Shown piece after piece: positions 24,794 through 36,097 of a stretch of 64,000 bases of DNA; position 1 is the first letter of the stretch, and every line of letters starts with the position of its first letter. The notes beneath the pieces were generated by a model. It searched no databases. It was not told the DNA's origin and saw nothing but the letters and a program-made list of their open reading frames with translations. Source of the stretch: Panorpa germanica. Its lineage: Eukaryota; Arthropoda; Insecta; Mecoptera; Panorpidae. A program made the translations under genes and the position numbers. Location: assembly GCA_963678705.1 (NCBI GenBank), contig OY783207.1:7440001-7504000 (forward strand), in the 5' to 3' direction.

Positions 24794-26244
24794 AATACAA
24801 ATAGTATAAATAAAACTTACGATCTGAACTCAGCTATTGATTTTGTAGAAGTAGTAACACAGAAGAGAGCCATAGTTGCTACGTAGAATCACCCTGTAAT
24901 AGATAAATTATTTTTTTATTACATATTCGTACGGTAAAAGAATTGATTAACGATTAACGACAGGCTCTCATTGGAAATAAAAGTAATTTTACACTAATAA
25001 TGTTCACAACAGAGTCTATTTTCCCCTAAAATGAATTTAAGTTCAATTCACTTTCCACGAGGATATTTTATTTGTCATTTCCTGTACAACCTTGTATCCA
25101 TTAAATTTGATTTAAAATCAATTATGAAGTCGATTGTATTTTATCAGTGACACACGAACATTGGGACTATTTATAAAACCCTCCTCCCCTATTTCTCCTC
25201 ATTCTCTCACACACTGTTTCCGTCCCAATAATTCAACTACAGAGTTCTCCTGCACTGTAATTGTACAACTATAAAACAAAACTACTGCACGACTGTGTAA
25301 TATAGTTATTGTCGAACAGAGCACTTTGTTGTGTGTATGGACTGAGCATAGTGTACTTATTTGGGCAGTGATGGAAAACTTTTTTTGTGTGAACCACCAT
25401 AAGAAATTTTGATGATTTTTTAGGCCTCTTAGGCTACCATTTTATCGCCCTTAATAATGTTTTATATCCTGACAAAAAACTGCAAATTTGAAATTCTAAA
25501 AGATAATCTTTCAACATGGTATTCATTTATTGTATTAAAACAAAGAATTTTTCAGTAGAGTGTATTTTCTTTTTCACATTTTATCATGGAGTAAGTTTCT
25601 ACTTTAATATATCTCAGCTTTGCTCATATATGTGCAACACCCGTGTAAAAGGAACGCGGCTCTTTGATCTACAGAGGCAAGAACCGTAAAATGAGAAAAG
25701 ACGTACGATACCATACGTATACCATACGTTTGCCATCCCTGCATACGCGTATAGAATATCAATTTAATATTCACTACTTAGCTACTCGTACTATTATTGC
25801 ACATTCTCTCAAGTACACATTATTATTTTAAATTTAATTTTATTCACATTTATGTTCACTTTAAATAAATGTGGTGTAAGTACGTTTTACATAATTCAAA
25901 TGGAAATTTACAACATTTCTGATGCGCTTTAATTGCTTTATTGTGTGCTCAACTGAATAGCTTTAAAGTTAGTTCTGTGTTATCCCACCAAATCCACTGC
26001 ATTGCTATTGAAAGATATTTACATTATTGATATATTGGGTCAACCAAATTATTTCACAATGGTTGAATGTGCTGTAATAATTTAGTAGATTTCAATATTC
26101 ATGTATCACTAACGTAGCATTACAGGTTTTAGTGTTATCTAACGCTGACTTATTATAAGGTATATTTGAGTTGTTTAAAATTATAAATGGAACACTAATA
26201 AAACATGCAATTGATTAAAGAGTAAGACAATGAGCAAGACACTA
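24794..26244. other. AT-rich stretch without recognised feature
   Basis: No supported gene or repeat partner. Confidence 0.5.
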
Positions 26245-26760
26245 AGCTAATAGCTAGGTTCAACATGGGATATGAGGAAAAGCGAAATTGGTATTGGAAA
26301 AATGGAAGGGAGGGTTTGCAGAATGTGTAAACAAGAAAAGGAGTTATTAGAGTATATGAGGGATTAATGCAAGATCACGATTGACAGAAAAAAAAATAAA
26401 TCAGGTGGATGGCAGATATGCAAAGAAGAGGAAAAGAGAAAGAGAAAGGGATAGAAACATGGAGTTAAAAGCGAAAGTGGTGAAAACCTGAACGAACTGT
26501 CATTTATAAAGACATGGGAGAGTAGTAAATGAAAAGACGGTTGGCTGAGACTAGAAGGAAAAGAAGAGGAAAAAAAGAAGAGAAGCATGGAGAATATGGG
26601 AAAACTAGTAAAGGAAGCGAACGAGGATGGTGTTAGAGAAGAAAAATAAAGAAGGATGGGAACAAATTAACAAAGGAGAAGTAATGGCTGCAAAAAGAGA
26701 TATAAAATAATAAAGAAATGGAACTAGGAGAAGAAAGACATTGGAAATATTATGATTAGA
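26245..26760 (+). pseudogene. Decayed LINE ORF2 C-terminus
   Basis: A purine-rich plus-strand tract. One frame reads NMGYEEKRNWYWKNG; after a one-base shift it continues GRVCRMCKQEKELLEYMRD before a stop. This order (Gly-x-Glu-Glu, Trp, then Cys-x-x-Cys and a charged stretch with the expected His position changed) resembles the C-terminal zinc knuckle of insect non-LTR retrotransposon ORF2 proteins. Lys/Glu-rich sequence with stops follows. It has several frameshifts and is non-functional. Assignment rests on motif order only. Confidence 0.5.
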
Positions 26761-29690
26761 AATATTACCAATTTAGTTGAATTGTAAAAATACGACGATT
26801 TGAGATAAATTCTTAATCAGTCGAGTTATAAAAATTAAAATACGCCTAATACAAGTCTACAGCTTTGTAACAATATTACTTTTAGATTGGGATACTTTTA
26901 TATGATGGTTATCTATATTATACTCGTATATAAAAATATAGGTAAACCGATTTCCATATAAAATATAACAAAATATTCCAAAAGAATGATTTTATTCGAC
27001 ATTGTATTAAACATTTAAACAATGTCCGAGTAAACTCGTACCGCAAGGATTAGGTGACCCTTTCAACTGTATAATTTTAGATTTAGGAGAACAACAACAG
27101 CATTTCTGTGAGAGTTTTGCAGAATAACCATTTATTAAAATAGATTTTTAAAATGGGGTTCCAATCCTACATAAATATAGTATATCCCTATCCCTATAGA
27201 TTAAATGATGCTTAGTAAATCTGTATCTTATGGTTCCAGAATAATTTCGTTTTCTAACAGCTTATTTGTCATTACGGGTCTCCCGAAGGATACCTCTATC
27301 CCTTGGTTAACAGCAAATACATTTAGGAGAGGAATCTCTGTTTTTTAAATGTATTTATAGAATTGTTTTAGAAAAGAAGACCACGCGGGCTTATGTTTTA
27401 TGTAATTGTTGCTTTGATGTAACTATAGCCAATTGTAATGTGTTATTTCTTAACTAAAGTCTACTTCATGTATATAAAATAAGATGATAAGAACCTTGAT
27501 TCGCAGTGCAGTAAGGGTTGCTGCGCGCTATTAGCGATTGTATTGAAGATCGTAATATTAATATTGATGATATTCTCCAACAACAAATAATATAAAATAT
27601 TTGATGAAAATTTTTTAGAATTATTTTGTGGATTTTATGACAACTGACTGTTGAAACTTTTCAATGAGGAATGAAGATCAATAATACTGAAATCTTGATT
27701 TATATTACTATAACAGTAAATGTAATGCTGGTATTGAGAACAATGGAACAAGTAAAAAAGAACAATGTGAACAAAGAATAATGTTCAGTGAAACAGGTAT
27801 ACTCTAAAAAACGAGAAAAGATACATTAAAAGGAAATCTTTTTAAAACCACCTTATTTCTTTTGTTGAGTAGTTTATTTTGCTTCACTGGAGTTTAATAA
27901 AATAATAAAAATCTGTTTCTAGTAGTATTACTTCTATAATAAGTACTATAATATTTACTGATATTGACCTGATCAATCACTTTCAAGAATTTAAGTGTAG
28001 TTTAAGTTTAAACGTAAGTGCTACATAAAAATTATATGAATGCTCGTTTTGGAGAACTTACTATATTTATATTAGGAAGCCGGGAAATAGCATTTTTGCG
28101 TAATGGTCTAATATTTGTAGCGTTGATGCTTTAACTATGTGAAGATGTTTTAGAAATTTCCAACTAAGAATACGAGTATATTATAAATAAAAATGATATT
28201 TAAAATCAACAAAATCAGTTAATTAAATAGCGGTTTTTATTCAAAGAAAGAGACAGACATGGAGAATAACTGGCCTTTACTCAATCAGCCATGTGTGAAG
28301 CATAATTTCATTTGAACCACATCGAGTTACCCGTTCGTCTTCCCTGCTGTATCTGGCAACCAGCATCTGATTAGACAACAGTAGATTTGCTCCATATATT
28401 TTGTGGTCCTGTGGGCCTCCACAACCCATTTAATTTTGTCTATTTGTCCGACGTCTCTTATAACCGCATCTCCCTGTAGAGTTGTCCACTAGCTACGGAA
28501 AATCTATACGTCTGGTAAATGGAGCAATATTGTAAGTCTAGGAGGCATTGAGGGATTACGTATTGAGGCAGGCACAAAAGCAGACGAGAAGGGAAAAGAC
28601 TGCCCTGCGAAAAATATCGGATACTTTTGATATTTAAAAAAAGAAAATTGAGCGAATCTCATCGAAAGTGTTTCTTATATTTCTAGATTCATTTCAAGGT
28701 ATTTGTATCTAGTTACATAGATTAATTTATATTGTAGCTATATCTGTAACTAAATATTAATTGTGTCAGACAACTGTGTATTTATGACGACATAGTTTTA
28801 AATTCAGCAGAATAATAAGTAATCGATTTTATTTATTCTTGTTTATTTCATTCACTACATCAGCATTTAATGTATTATTCGAGACAGCTGTAAGTAGCAT
28901 TTAACATTTGAGTATGCATTCTTATTGTCCAACATAAATGGTTATTCTTTAGAAGGTTAAAGGGCAGAAATCTGTCAACGTCGATCCCTTTAATGACAAA
29001 AGAAAACGATTTTAATTGTTAATAACTTTTATAATAATGCGACTTATTGGAAAATAATTGGATATTTGCAGTCATGCTAAGCTTATCAATAATTACTACA
29101 GTTTAATAGAAATGAAGTCATTGTTACAGCACATTAATGGTCACATAAGACCATTACAAATCATGTAATGCCAATAAGTCTCACCGTCAAAGTGCCACGT
29201 CATTTGTATATGCACACAAATGTCATCATATTTCATAATTTCACTTCAAACGAAAATAAAAGAAAACAAATTCACATAGAGCTCTTAAAACTACAATAAT
29301 TGAAATAGAAAATGTTGAAATAAGTTCTATATCAAATAACATTTGGAATAAAACTGACATAAACCATCGAAAACAAAAACAGAAAATGAAAAAAAATATA
29401 CAGAAGAAACAAGCAATTCCATATTGACACCCCAGCAGGAAATAAATCGCAAAATAATATTTCAATTATACTGGAATAGAAATAGAAACAAACCCCAAAA
29501 CATCCCTTTAACTGTATTTCAACATATTATACCTTTATCCATAACATAACTTTATTTCAGTGGTAGTCAAGGTACGATTTTCCAAAAAAAAATGTCAATT
29601 CCTTATGGATATAAATAAATCTTATAAATTCGGCTTCTCTATACATATAAAACTAGAAATATGATTATGACACTATGCTTTTTCTTGCTT
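26761..29690. other. AT-rich stretch, one less AT-rich patch
   Basis: 28,225-28,620 has near-balanced composition (CCTGTGGGCCTCCACAACCC near 28,410) but no uninterrupted frame on either strand and no recognised motif. It could be an untranslated exon or a repeat fragment. The rest is AT-rich and unrecognised. Confidence 0.45.
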
Positions 29691-30120
29691 ATAAACATTT
29701 GGGTATCTAAATTCAAACATGCTTGTACCAGCTTGATTGGCGAAGAATGTTCGGGTCGGCCAAAAACTACAATCACTAGACGACCTCGAATTAAGGTTAC
29801 AGAGATAAAATACGTTGTAGGCATCTCGAAAGAAGGTGTTTGTTATATATTGACTGAAGATTTGGGAAGATTTGGGCGATTGTTCACTCAGGACCAAACA
29901 TAGAGTCAAATGAACATTTGTAGCCCGAAAAAATTAAAAAATTGTGCTTTGAATTCATTGACCAATTACTTTTTCTTTTTCCTAGGTTTCAAGTTTCGTA
30001 CGGAGGATATTGGTAAACGATTATTTTGTAGAACTAGATGTCAACTACCACTTGAACAGATTAATGCATCACTGGAAAATTGTAAAGCATAACAACGATG
30101 CTATGTTGAAAAGTAAAGCT
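29691..30120 (+). pseudogene. Mariner-family transposase relic, internally deleted
   Basis: 29,735-29,900 encodes ECSGRPKTTITRRPRIKV followed by TEIKYVVGISKEGVCYILTE and DLGRFGRLFTQDQ, then a stop. This matches the order of the second helix-turn-helix part of mariner transposases: Ser-Gly-Arg-Pro linker, a VGIS-type recognition helix, a 'hILTEDLG' motif and 'LLT.DQ'. The linker between the SGRPK motif and the helix is shortened. About 100 bases on, a region near 30,050-30,110 (ASLENCKA, stop, QRCYVEK) resembles the transposase C-terminus. The catalytic DDD core is missing. No inverted termini were identified. It is an old, dead element. Confidence 0.55.
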
Positions 30121-30289
30121 GATTTTGCAAAAAAAAAAAAACTTGTTTCTGTATTAGGAAAATGGCTCTTACTAGATTAATTTTGGCCATATCTGTAGTC
30201 CATGAGATTTCTGCAAGGGTATTTCCTGATATGGTATAAGACAAGGGAATAGGTTTAATACCCTCATTCCCTTTTTTAACAGAGTGAGA
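30121..30289. other. AT-rich spacer
   Basis: Nothing supported; ends in a pyrimidine run and TTTTTTAACAG that would serve as a splice acceptor. Confidence 0.4.
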
Positions 30290-30740
30290 GTAGCAGGATG
30301 AGGATGAGGATGAGGGTGGGAATCGGGATGGGGATGTATACGCACAGCTGGGAGTTAACTAGTGCTTTGAACGTATTGGAATCTCCCGAGTCCCATGTTT
30401 GTGGCATCGCCTCATTGAGGTAGGCGTAGGATTCACCTTTGCGATGGGCATTGGTATTTTGTGCGTACAGAACGGTACCGCTGCCTTTGCCTCTGCCTTG
30501 TCAGATATCATTTCGAACCTCAGCCCTAATCCATCACGTGTCAGGGTCATATCATGTCCGGCTTATAAATCCATTACCGCTGGTCTTACACCACCCCCTC
30601 CGACCCCGATCACCCCTAGATGGAACCCGATCCCGAGTAATAGAGGAAGAGAGATTGCTATACTTGTACGTACCAACATAGAAGATGAGATGTGGCGGTG
30701 AGAAATGGAACTAAAACCACGTGAACCATGAATTATTGGA
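30290..30740. other. GC-elevated island with GGATGA microsatellite, unidentified
   Basis: A (GGATGA)n run at about 30,296-30,325 is followed by ~400 bases of balanced composition with overlapping open frames of 60-100 codons on both strands (for example 30,399-30,701 plus, 30,563-30,760 minus). None has a family motif. The contrast with the AT-rich surroundings and a preceding acceptor-like sequence make an exon of an unseen transcript possible; a GC-rich repeat is the alternative. Confidence 0.3.
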
Positions 30741-31407
30741 GGATATGGAAACGTCAACACGTTGCGGAAATATTAATTATGAAGTTTTAGTATTATTAAA
30801 ATCAAATGGGTAGATCATTTTTTATAAAATGAAATATAGAAAATAAAGCGCAGAAGGAAATTTCAGAATAGAAATATATGTAGGAGAAAGAATGTTAAGG
30901 TATTGATTAATTGTACCTTATATACAAATAGTCCAGTTCATTAATGAGACAACTCCAATTCAGTTTTAGGATTTCAAAGAATATGATATATGTGAGTTGT
31001 AATCATTCCAGTGATATTCTATTTGAACCATCGTTCATTTTTATTTAATATTTTAAATTAAAATTTAAGCAACTGTCATTTCCACCCAAAAAAATTCTTA
31101 CATTTTTACCCTATACTACTAGATAAATAATACAGTTCTTTATAAGAATAAATTTAAAAAAATTATATTTGACCATCGGCGAGCCTCCCGCCAAACGTGT
31201 TACGCGGAACAGCTTATAGCTCCACCATTGTAAATATGTTTTAATAACTTTTTATGTAAATATACTTACAAATGTATATAGTTTTTAATGATGTATATAA
31301 GAAGATACATATACTTGTAGGCTGGGTCAAAAAACTAGATCCTGAAGGAGTATCTTTCACTTAGTCAAACCATTGATGATTCTAGCCACTCGTGTATAGA
31401 GATTCAG
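30741..31407. other. AT-rich stretch
   Basis: Contains one lone terminus similar to the 8.8-kb MITE (near 30,938). Otherwise nothing recognised. Confidence 0.45.
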
Positions 31408-31641
31408 TTAAGGTGAAACATTACTTCATGGTTATATAGTTAGATATAGATGGCGACAGTGTACTAATGTGACAATCGATTTACAAACTTGTTCTAGCGC
31501 TCCATGTTTTCAAATATACAAACGTTAACATTTTTGCACACGATGATGCTAATTAAAACATATAAACTTTACGAGCCAGATAAATGAGCTTTGTTTATAA
31601 ATAGATCATTAATTAGCATATCAATTATTTAGAAACATATA
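31408..31641 (-). repeat. Dispersed repeat, copy 2 (inverse of 24.1-kb copy)
   Basis: Reverse-complement match to 24,103-24,338. Similarity stops sharply at TTAAGGTGAAACATTACTTC on the left and ATATCAATTATTTAGAAACA on the right, so these are close to the true ends of the family or of the fragment. Two small overlapping frames here (31,625-31,832) are not taken as genes. Confidence 0.7.
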
Positions 31642-31879
31642 ACGTGTTGAAAAACAAATTTCTGTTTTCTGTTAATATTTTTATACCTGCATTCAAGGAC
31701 ATGCGTTTCATATTGTCATTGTACCGAAATAAAGTTGTCACAGCTTTTCCATGTAGACACAAAACCAAATACTTTATTAAACATGTTGACCATTCTCCAT
31801 GCCACTCTTCTAAACTGATATTGTACATATAAATGAACTAACTAATTACACATGCAGATATTGGTCCCAATATACTCGT

Positions 31880-32165
31880 ACTGATTACAACCAAAACAGC
31901 CGGTCACGCCAACACCATGCCAATGGGCAATGGGTTGCCTATGCTTGAGTGTTATACGGATTGCATGTTACAAAAGTTAGGCGTCAAACCACACCAAAGC
32001 GTATACAAAGCCCCCGAGCCGGGCTATTCAATCTCTATGGTAATGATGTGGATATTTCTGGTGGGGGTCTGCTCACTCCCTCAGAGGTGCACGGCTTAGA
32101 GCTCAGGGTAGCGTGAAACGAAGTGAACCACCATCCTCTTCCCCACTTCATCCCCGTCATAAACA
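31880..32165. other. GC-elevated patch, unidentified
   Basis: About 280 bases of balanced composition between AT-rich flanks. The plus strand holds a 60-codon frame (31,917-32,099) with Met, Cys and Pro but no known motif. It may be an exon or part of a repeat; nothing in the window resembles it. Confidence 0.3.
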
Positions 32166-32256
32166 ACTTACAAACATGAGATTACAAGGTACTGTTGGTA
32201 TTGTCAAACTTATAAGAAAGATCATGCAGTTTGCATATTTAATGTTATGAATATGT

Positions 32257-32259
<3 letters not shown>

Positions 32260-32329
<70 letters not shown>

Positions 32330-32330
32330 T
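32260..32330. repeat. (TA)n microsatellite
   Basis: About 70 bases of near-perfect TA dinucleotides, interrupted once by a G. Confidence 0.95.
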
Positions 32331-32644
32331 CTTAAATATTCTTACTCTTTAAGTTATGTTTTACATTAGCGTGACATATATAGTACGTAAAATGTTACTA
32401 TAATATTCAACATAATAGTATCAATGCATTATCTCCCTTTAAAACTTTAAAACGTATTCTGGGAATATACTAACAATCTCGTACTACAATCTATTAAAGC
32501 TTAATTACCCATTTGCAATATTTAACACATTATATGTGTTCAGTCATTATCAATTAACACTCCCGCCCCTTATGAAAAACTGTTAATACACTTGTCATTC
32601 ATCAAAATGTCACTTTGTAGTGCAAATAGTGACACATTATTATT

Positions 32645-33396
32645 AAAGGCCTTATACACACTCGAGTATAGTGGACTAGACCTGTGCATGCTTGAAATGC
32701 ACCGTTGAAGCATCAGCTAACATTTAAATACATCACACCTTTGTTAAAATAATTTGTATAAAGAGATAATATAAAAAATGTAAACAATATTTTCTTGTAA
32801 TTTCCAATAGTGGCGCTGTAGCTAGTAGTGCTACACTACTGCTGCCACCTATTGATTATTAGTTAAACGAGATTATATTTATTATACAGAGAGTACCTGA
32901 TCGATTATCACAGTGTGAAGACGTGATACATCGGCTTGTGAATATATTTTTATTCTCATTTGAAAAGAGTTTCATTTAAACATATTAAGAAATAAAAAGC
33001 ACAACCCTTAACTGTAGCTATTTTGTTTTAATATAACACTAATTGCTATTATTATATCAGTGAAAATAGGAATTCCAGTTTAGCTTAAACGAATGAGCAG
33101 AAAAATTAATTCACTTAAGCTTTTGTAGAAGTACATTTTAACTCTCTTTTTATATGTTTTTTTCACAAAGAGACCTGTATTGATATATGTTACTAAATGA
33201 CATTATTATTAAATTCACAGGCAACTATTACAAAATAATAAAAACTTGAAATACGTTTTAAAGAAACGTGTTTGCCATATTGTCATACACGTACATACGT
33301 GTTGGCGCCCGATTTTTGTTGGCATCATCGCCGACATGTTCATCGCACCCATATGTGGCCGAGCCAACATATAACACGAGTGTGTACTGGGCCTTT
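32645..33396. mobile_element. Non-autonomous inverted-repeat element, ~750 bp (candidate)
   Basis: AAAGGCCTTATACACACTCG at 32,645-32,664 pairs with CGAGTGTGTACTGGGCCTTT at 33,377-33,396 at 17 of 20 positions. The GGCC...CACAC type of end recalls PIF/Harbinger-like MITEs, but no clean 3-bp target duplication is visible. The interior has no transposase; it includes a hairpin-prone stretch near 32,808-32,860 (AGTGGCGCTGTAG... against ...CTGCTGCCACCT). A separate 15-bp direct repeat (AGCTAACATTTAAAT at 32,715 and 33,400) complicates the history. Confidence 0.5.
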
Positions 33397-33414
33397 ACTA
33401 GCTAACATTTAAAT

Positions 33415-35628
33415 TTGATAATGGACAATTCAATGAACTTGTTTATGTAACAGATACATTACTGTTTTAAAACAACAAACATGTTCTTTCTATCACAACA
33501 TCTCTCCTTGTTTTTCATTATACTTCTCATATCTATCTATCCCTGTTTTTTGTATTGCAGGGTAGCTTCATATGGTTTATTCCCATCATGGTTCTTTGTA
33601 CCTTGGACATGTAGCATCAAGTTGTTATTTCTCAATAAATACAGTGGCAAACTATAGAACAGTATAAAGTAGCTATACTCTTGAAAACTAAACTTTATAA
33701 TAGCTTTGTAGTGAATTTTCTAAGTAAAAGTTTTTAGTTATAGTAGATGGTATTTTCTTAAATCGTTGTTTAAATATCTAACGGAAAAGTCATCGAAATA
33801 AAATCAAGTTAAAACAATGGCACAAGCTTTTGTTATGGTTTGTTTCGTATAATGTGAAATGTTATTCAAAGAGAATGAAAATATTAACTCAGAATCTCGG
33901 AGAAGTCTTATTCCCATGGATAGATAGACAACTTTATTAAAGAAAAATTATTTAATGGTGAATTAACAAAAAAAAAATTGTATTTGTTTTTAACTATTTG
34001 TTAATAGTGCATGTATATTTATCTACCGAGTGGGTCCAAATTTTTCTATCTCATGTCTTAAACTTTGCAAAATATCTTATGTTAAAATGATAAAATTTTG
34101 TATGACGTCCATATGATTCCAATATTTGTTTCTTGCTAAAGTGTAATAATAACAATGTTTAGTAGCGAGAGCGATTTTTTTAAATCCTAAAGATTACACG
34201 ACGTTATTTTTGTTCTACTATGAGTAAACGCCGTAGTCATCTTAATTATTATTAAATTTTCCCTCGATATGCTATCTGCCATTTCACACACTTTCAGTTG
34301 ACGGTAATCCAATACCATTTTTGGGTATTATCTTACTATTTTGATCTTCATCATTGAACCACTATCTGATGATCCTCGAACAGTGAAAGATCCTCACAAA
34401 CGGTTATCAACTTTTGTTTTGATTTTCAAACCCGATTTCTCATCCAAAAATATAGGTCAGTATTACATTTTCTACATAATTACACAAAATTCAAACATGC
34501 TTACTTTGAACAGCTCTTGAACAAAAGTGGAAGATGAATTTATCTAAAATTTTGTCAGGTGTTGTTTGAAAGATAACACTAAATGACGTTTGTAACGTCA
34601 TTTAACTTCAAAGTTAACTTGGTTGATAATACAATTCTAAAAGATCCTGTATTAAATTCAATGACTATATTACAACGTTCCATTATTTCAGTATTGCACT
34701 TTTATTGTTTTTAAAACCATTAAAAATGACACAATATTAAACAGCATAAAAATGAAAACAAAACAGGTGTTATTAGTATACAAAACTAAATAGAAATGCA
34801 TATTAGTTAGAAAGAGAGAGAGATATAGTGAAAGTCGTACGCTATTAGAGATTCAGTGTCGCAAACACCGATCCGATGGCAACGGTAGAGTCAGGCAGTG
34901 ATAACGAGATAGAGGTCAGAAGTAATTAACATTTATTTCAACTCTGACCCGCCAATAATTAGTGTTGGGCAATACAGTTATTAGTCCACGGTTCGTCGCT
35001 TAGTGTAGTGTACTAAGCAATGTGTACTCCATTCGGTATGTGTAATTATTATTTTGCGGTTTTGCAAAGTACCGTTTTATTTAACCGGTAAAGTGTTGAA
35101 AAGACAGGGAACGGAATATGGAACAGAACAGGTACGTGAACAGAGACAGGGAACAAGGAATAGGGAACATGAATTACATTTCCATAGACCATAATTTATG
35201 GACTGCACACGTTCAGGTCCGGGGGTTTATTAAATTGATAATAAGCGCATAAATTCTCTGTGAAACGTAATTAATTTGTGTTACTGTGCTGGTAGAATAG
35301 GTGTACTTGCATGGGTATGTGTGCCACGTGTATACGAATCTATGTGTTAGTGTTAACATACGTGTAATGTTTTTACAATTACCTATTTGTGGTATATATA
35401 AATCATAAAATGTATTTTATGTTTTAAATAAGAGTGATTATGGCATTTTTATGACGATAATATGTCTCATTAAATTATTATTTAAAAATATATAAATGTA
35501 TCAAAAATAATTTGATGTATCACGAACTCTAGATTATCTAAATTGGATTTATGTGCACTATATTATTATGCAAGTTATAGTAGCAGATTATTCAAATTTT
35601 ATAAACGTTTAATAAATTTATTTGTGTG
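33415..35628. other. AT-rich stretch without recognised feature
   Basis: No supported gene. A GGAACA-rich patch at about 35,100-35,172 is diffuse simple sequence. 34,850-34,920 is less AT-rich without an open frame. Confidence 0.5.
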
Positions 35629-35633
35629 GGTAG

Positions 35634-35942
35634 TGTACGAAATAAAACCATGCGAGTATTTGTAGATTGAATAATTATTCAATTGTTTAATGATAAAATA
35701 ATTTTACACTTTTTAATAACTTTGAACCAACATTCTTATAATAACAAGATGGTTGGGAATTATGATCTTGACAGTGTAGAAGCCCAAAACACAACTGACA
35801 CGAATGCCATATCGCTGTAGCGTACAGCAGTCGTCGTATTGTAGTCATGCGCATTACTTCTATTAGAGACAACAATACATTATAATGTTGGAATGCCAAC
35901 AGAGACATCTTCTTATGTTCTGTACTAATTTTGTACTGAACA
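35634..35942 (-). repeat. 3' LTR of the BEL/Pao element
   Basis: 309 bp, starting TGTTCAGTAC and ending TTTCGTACA on the minus strand, the standard TG...CA ends. Appears identical to the 5' LTR. A 73-codon frame (35,687-35,908 minus) is present in both LTRs and is probably chance. The bases just inside (35,943-35,965) are not purine-rich on the coding strand, so no ordinary polypurine tract is seen. Confidence 0.93.
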
Positions 35943-36097
35943 TAAATTGCCAGCCAGCAGAAGTAGATAAGCTCACAACTAATATCAAATTATACAATGT
36001 TACATAAAATTATTATAAACCAATTTACAAAAAATAATGTGAACTTCTTAAAACTATTATAAACAAAATTACACAAAATAACATAAACTTCTTAACT

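Noticed and set aside
32808..32862. Imperfect hairpin AGTGGCGCTGTAG.../...CTGCTGCCACCT as a separate MITE
   Set aside because: Lies inside the larger inverted-repeat element and has no duplication of its own.
35687..35908. 73-codon frame in each BEL LTR
   Set aside because: Present in both only because the LTRs are identical; no motif and inside regulatory sequence.
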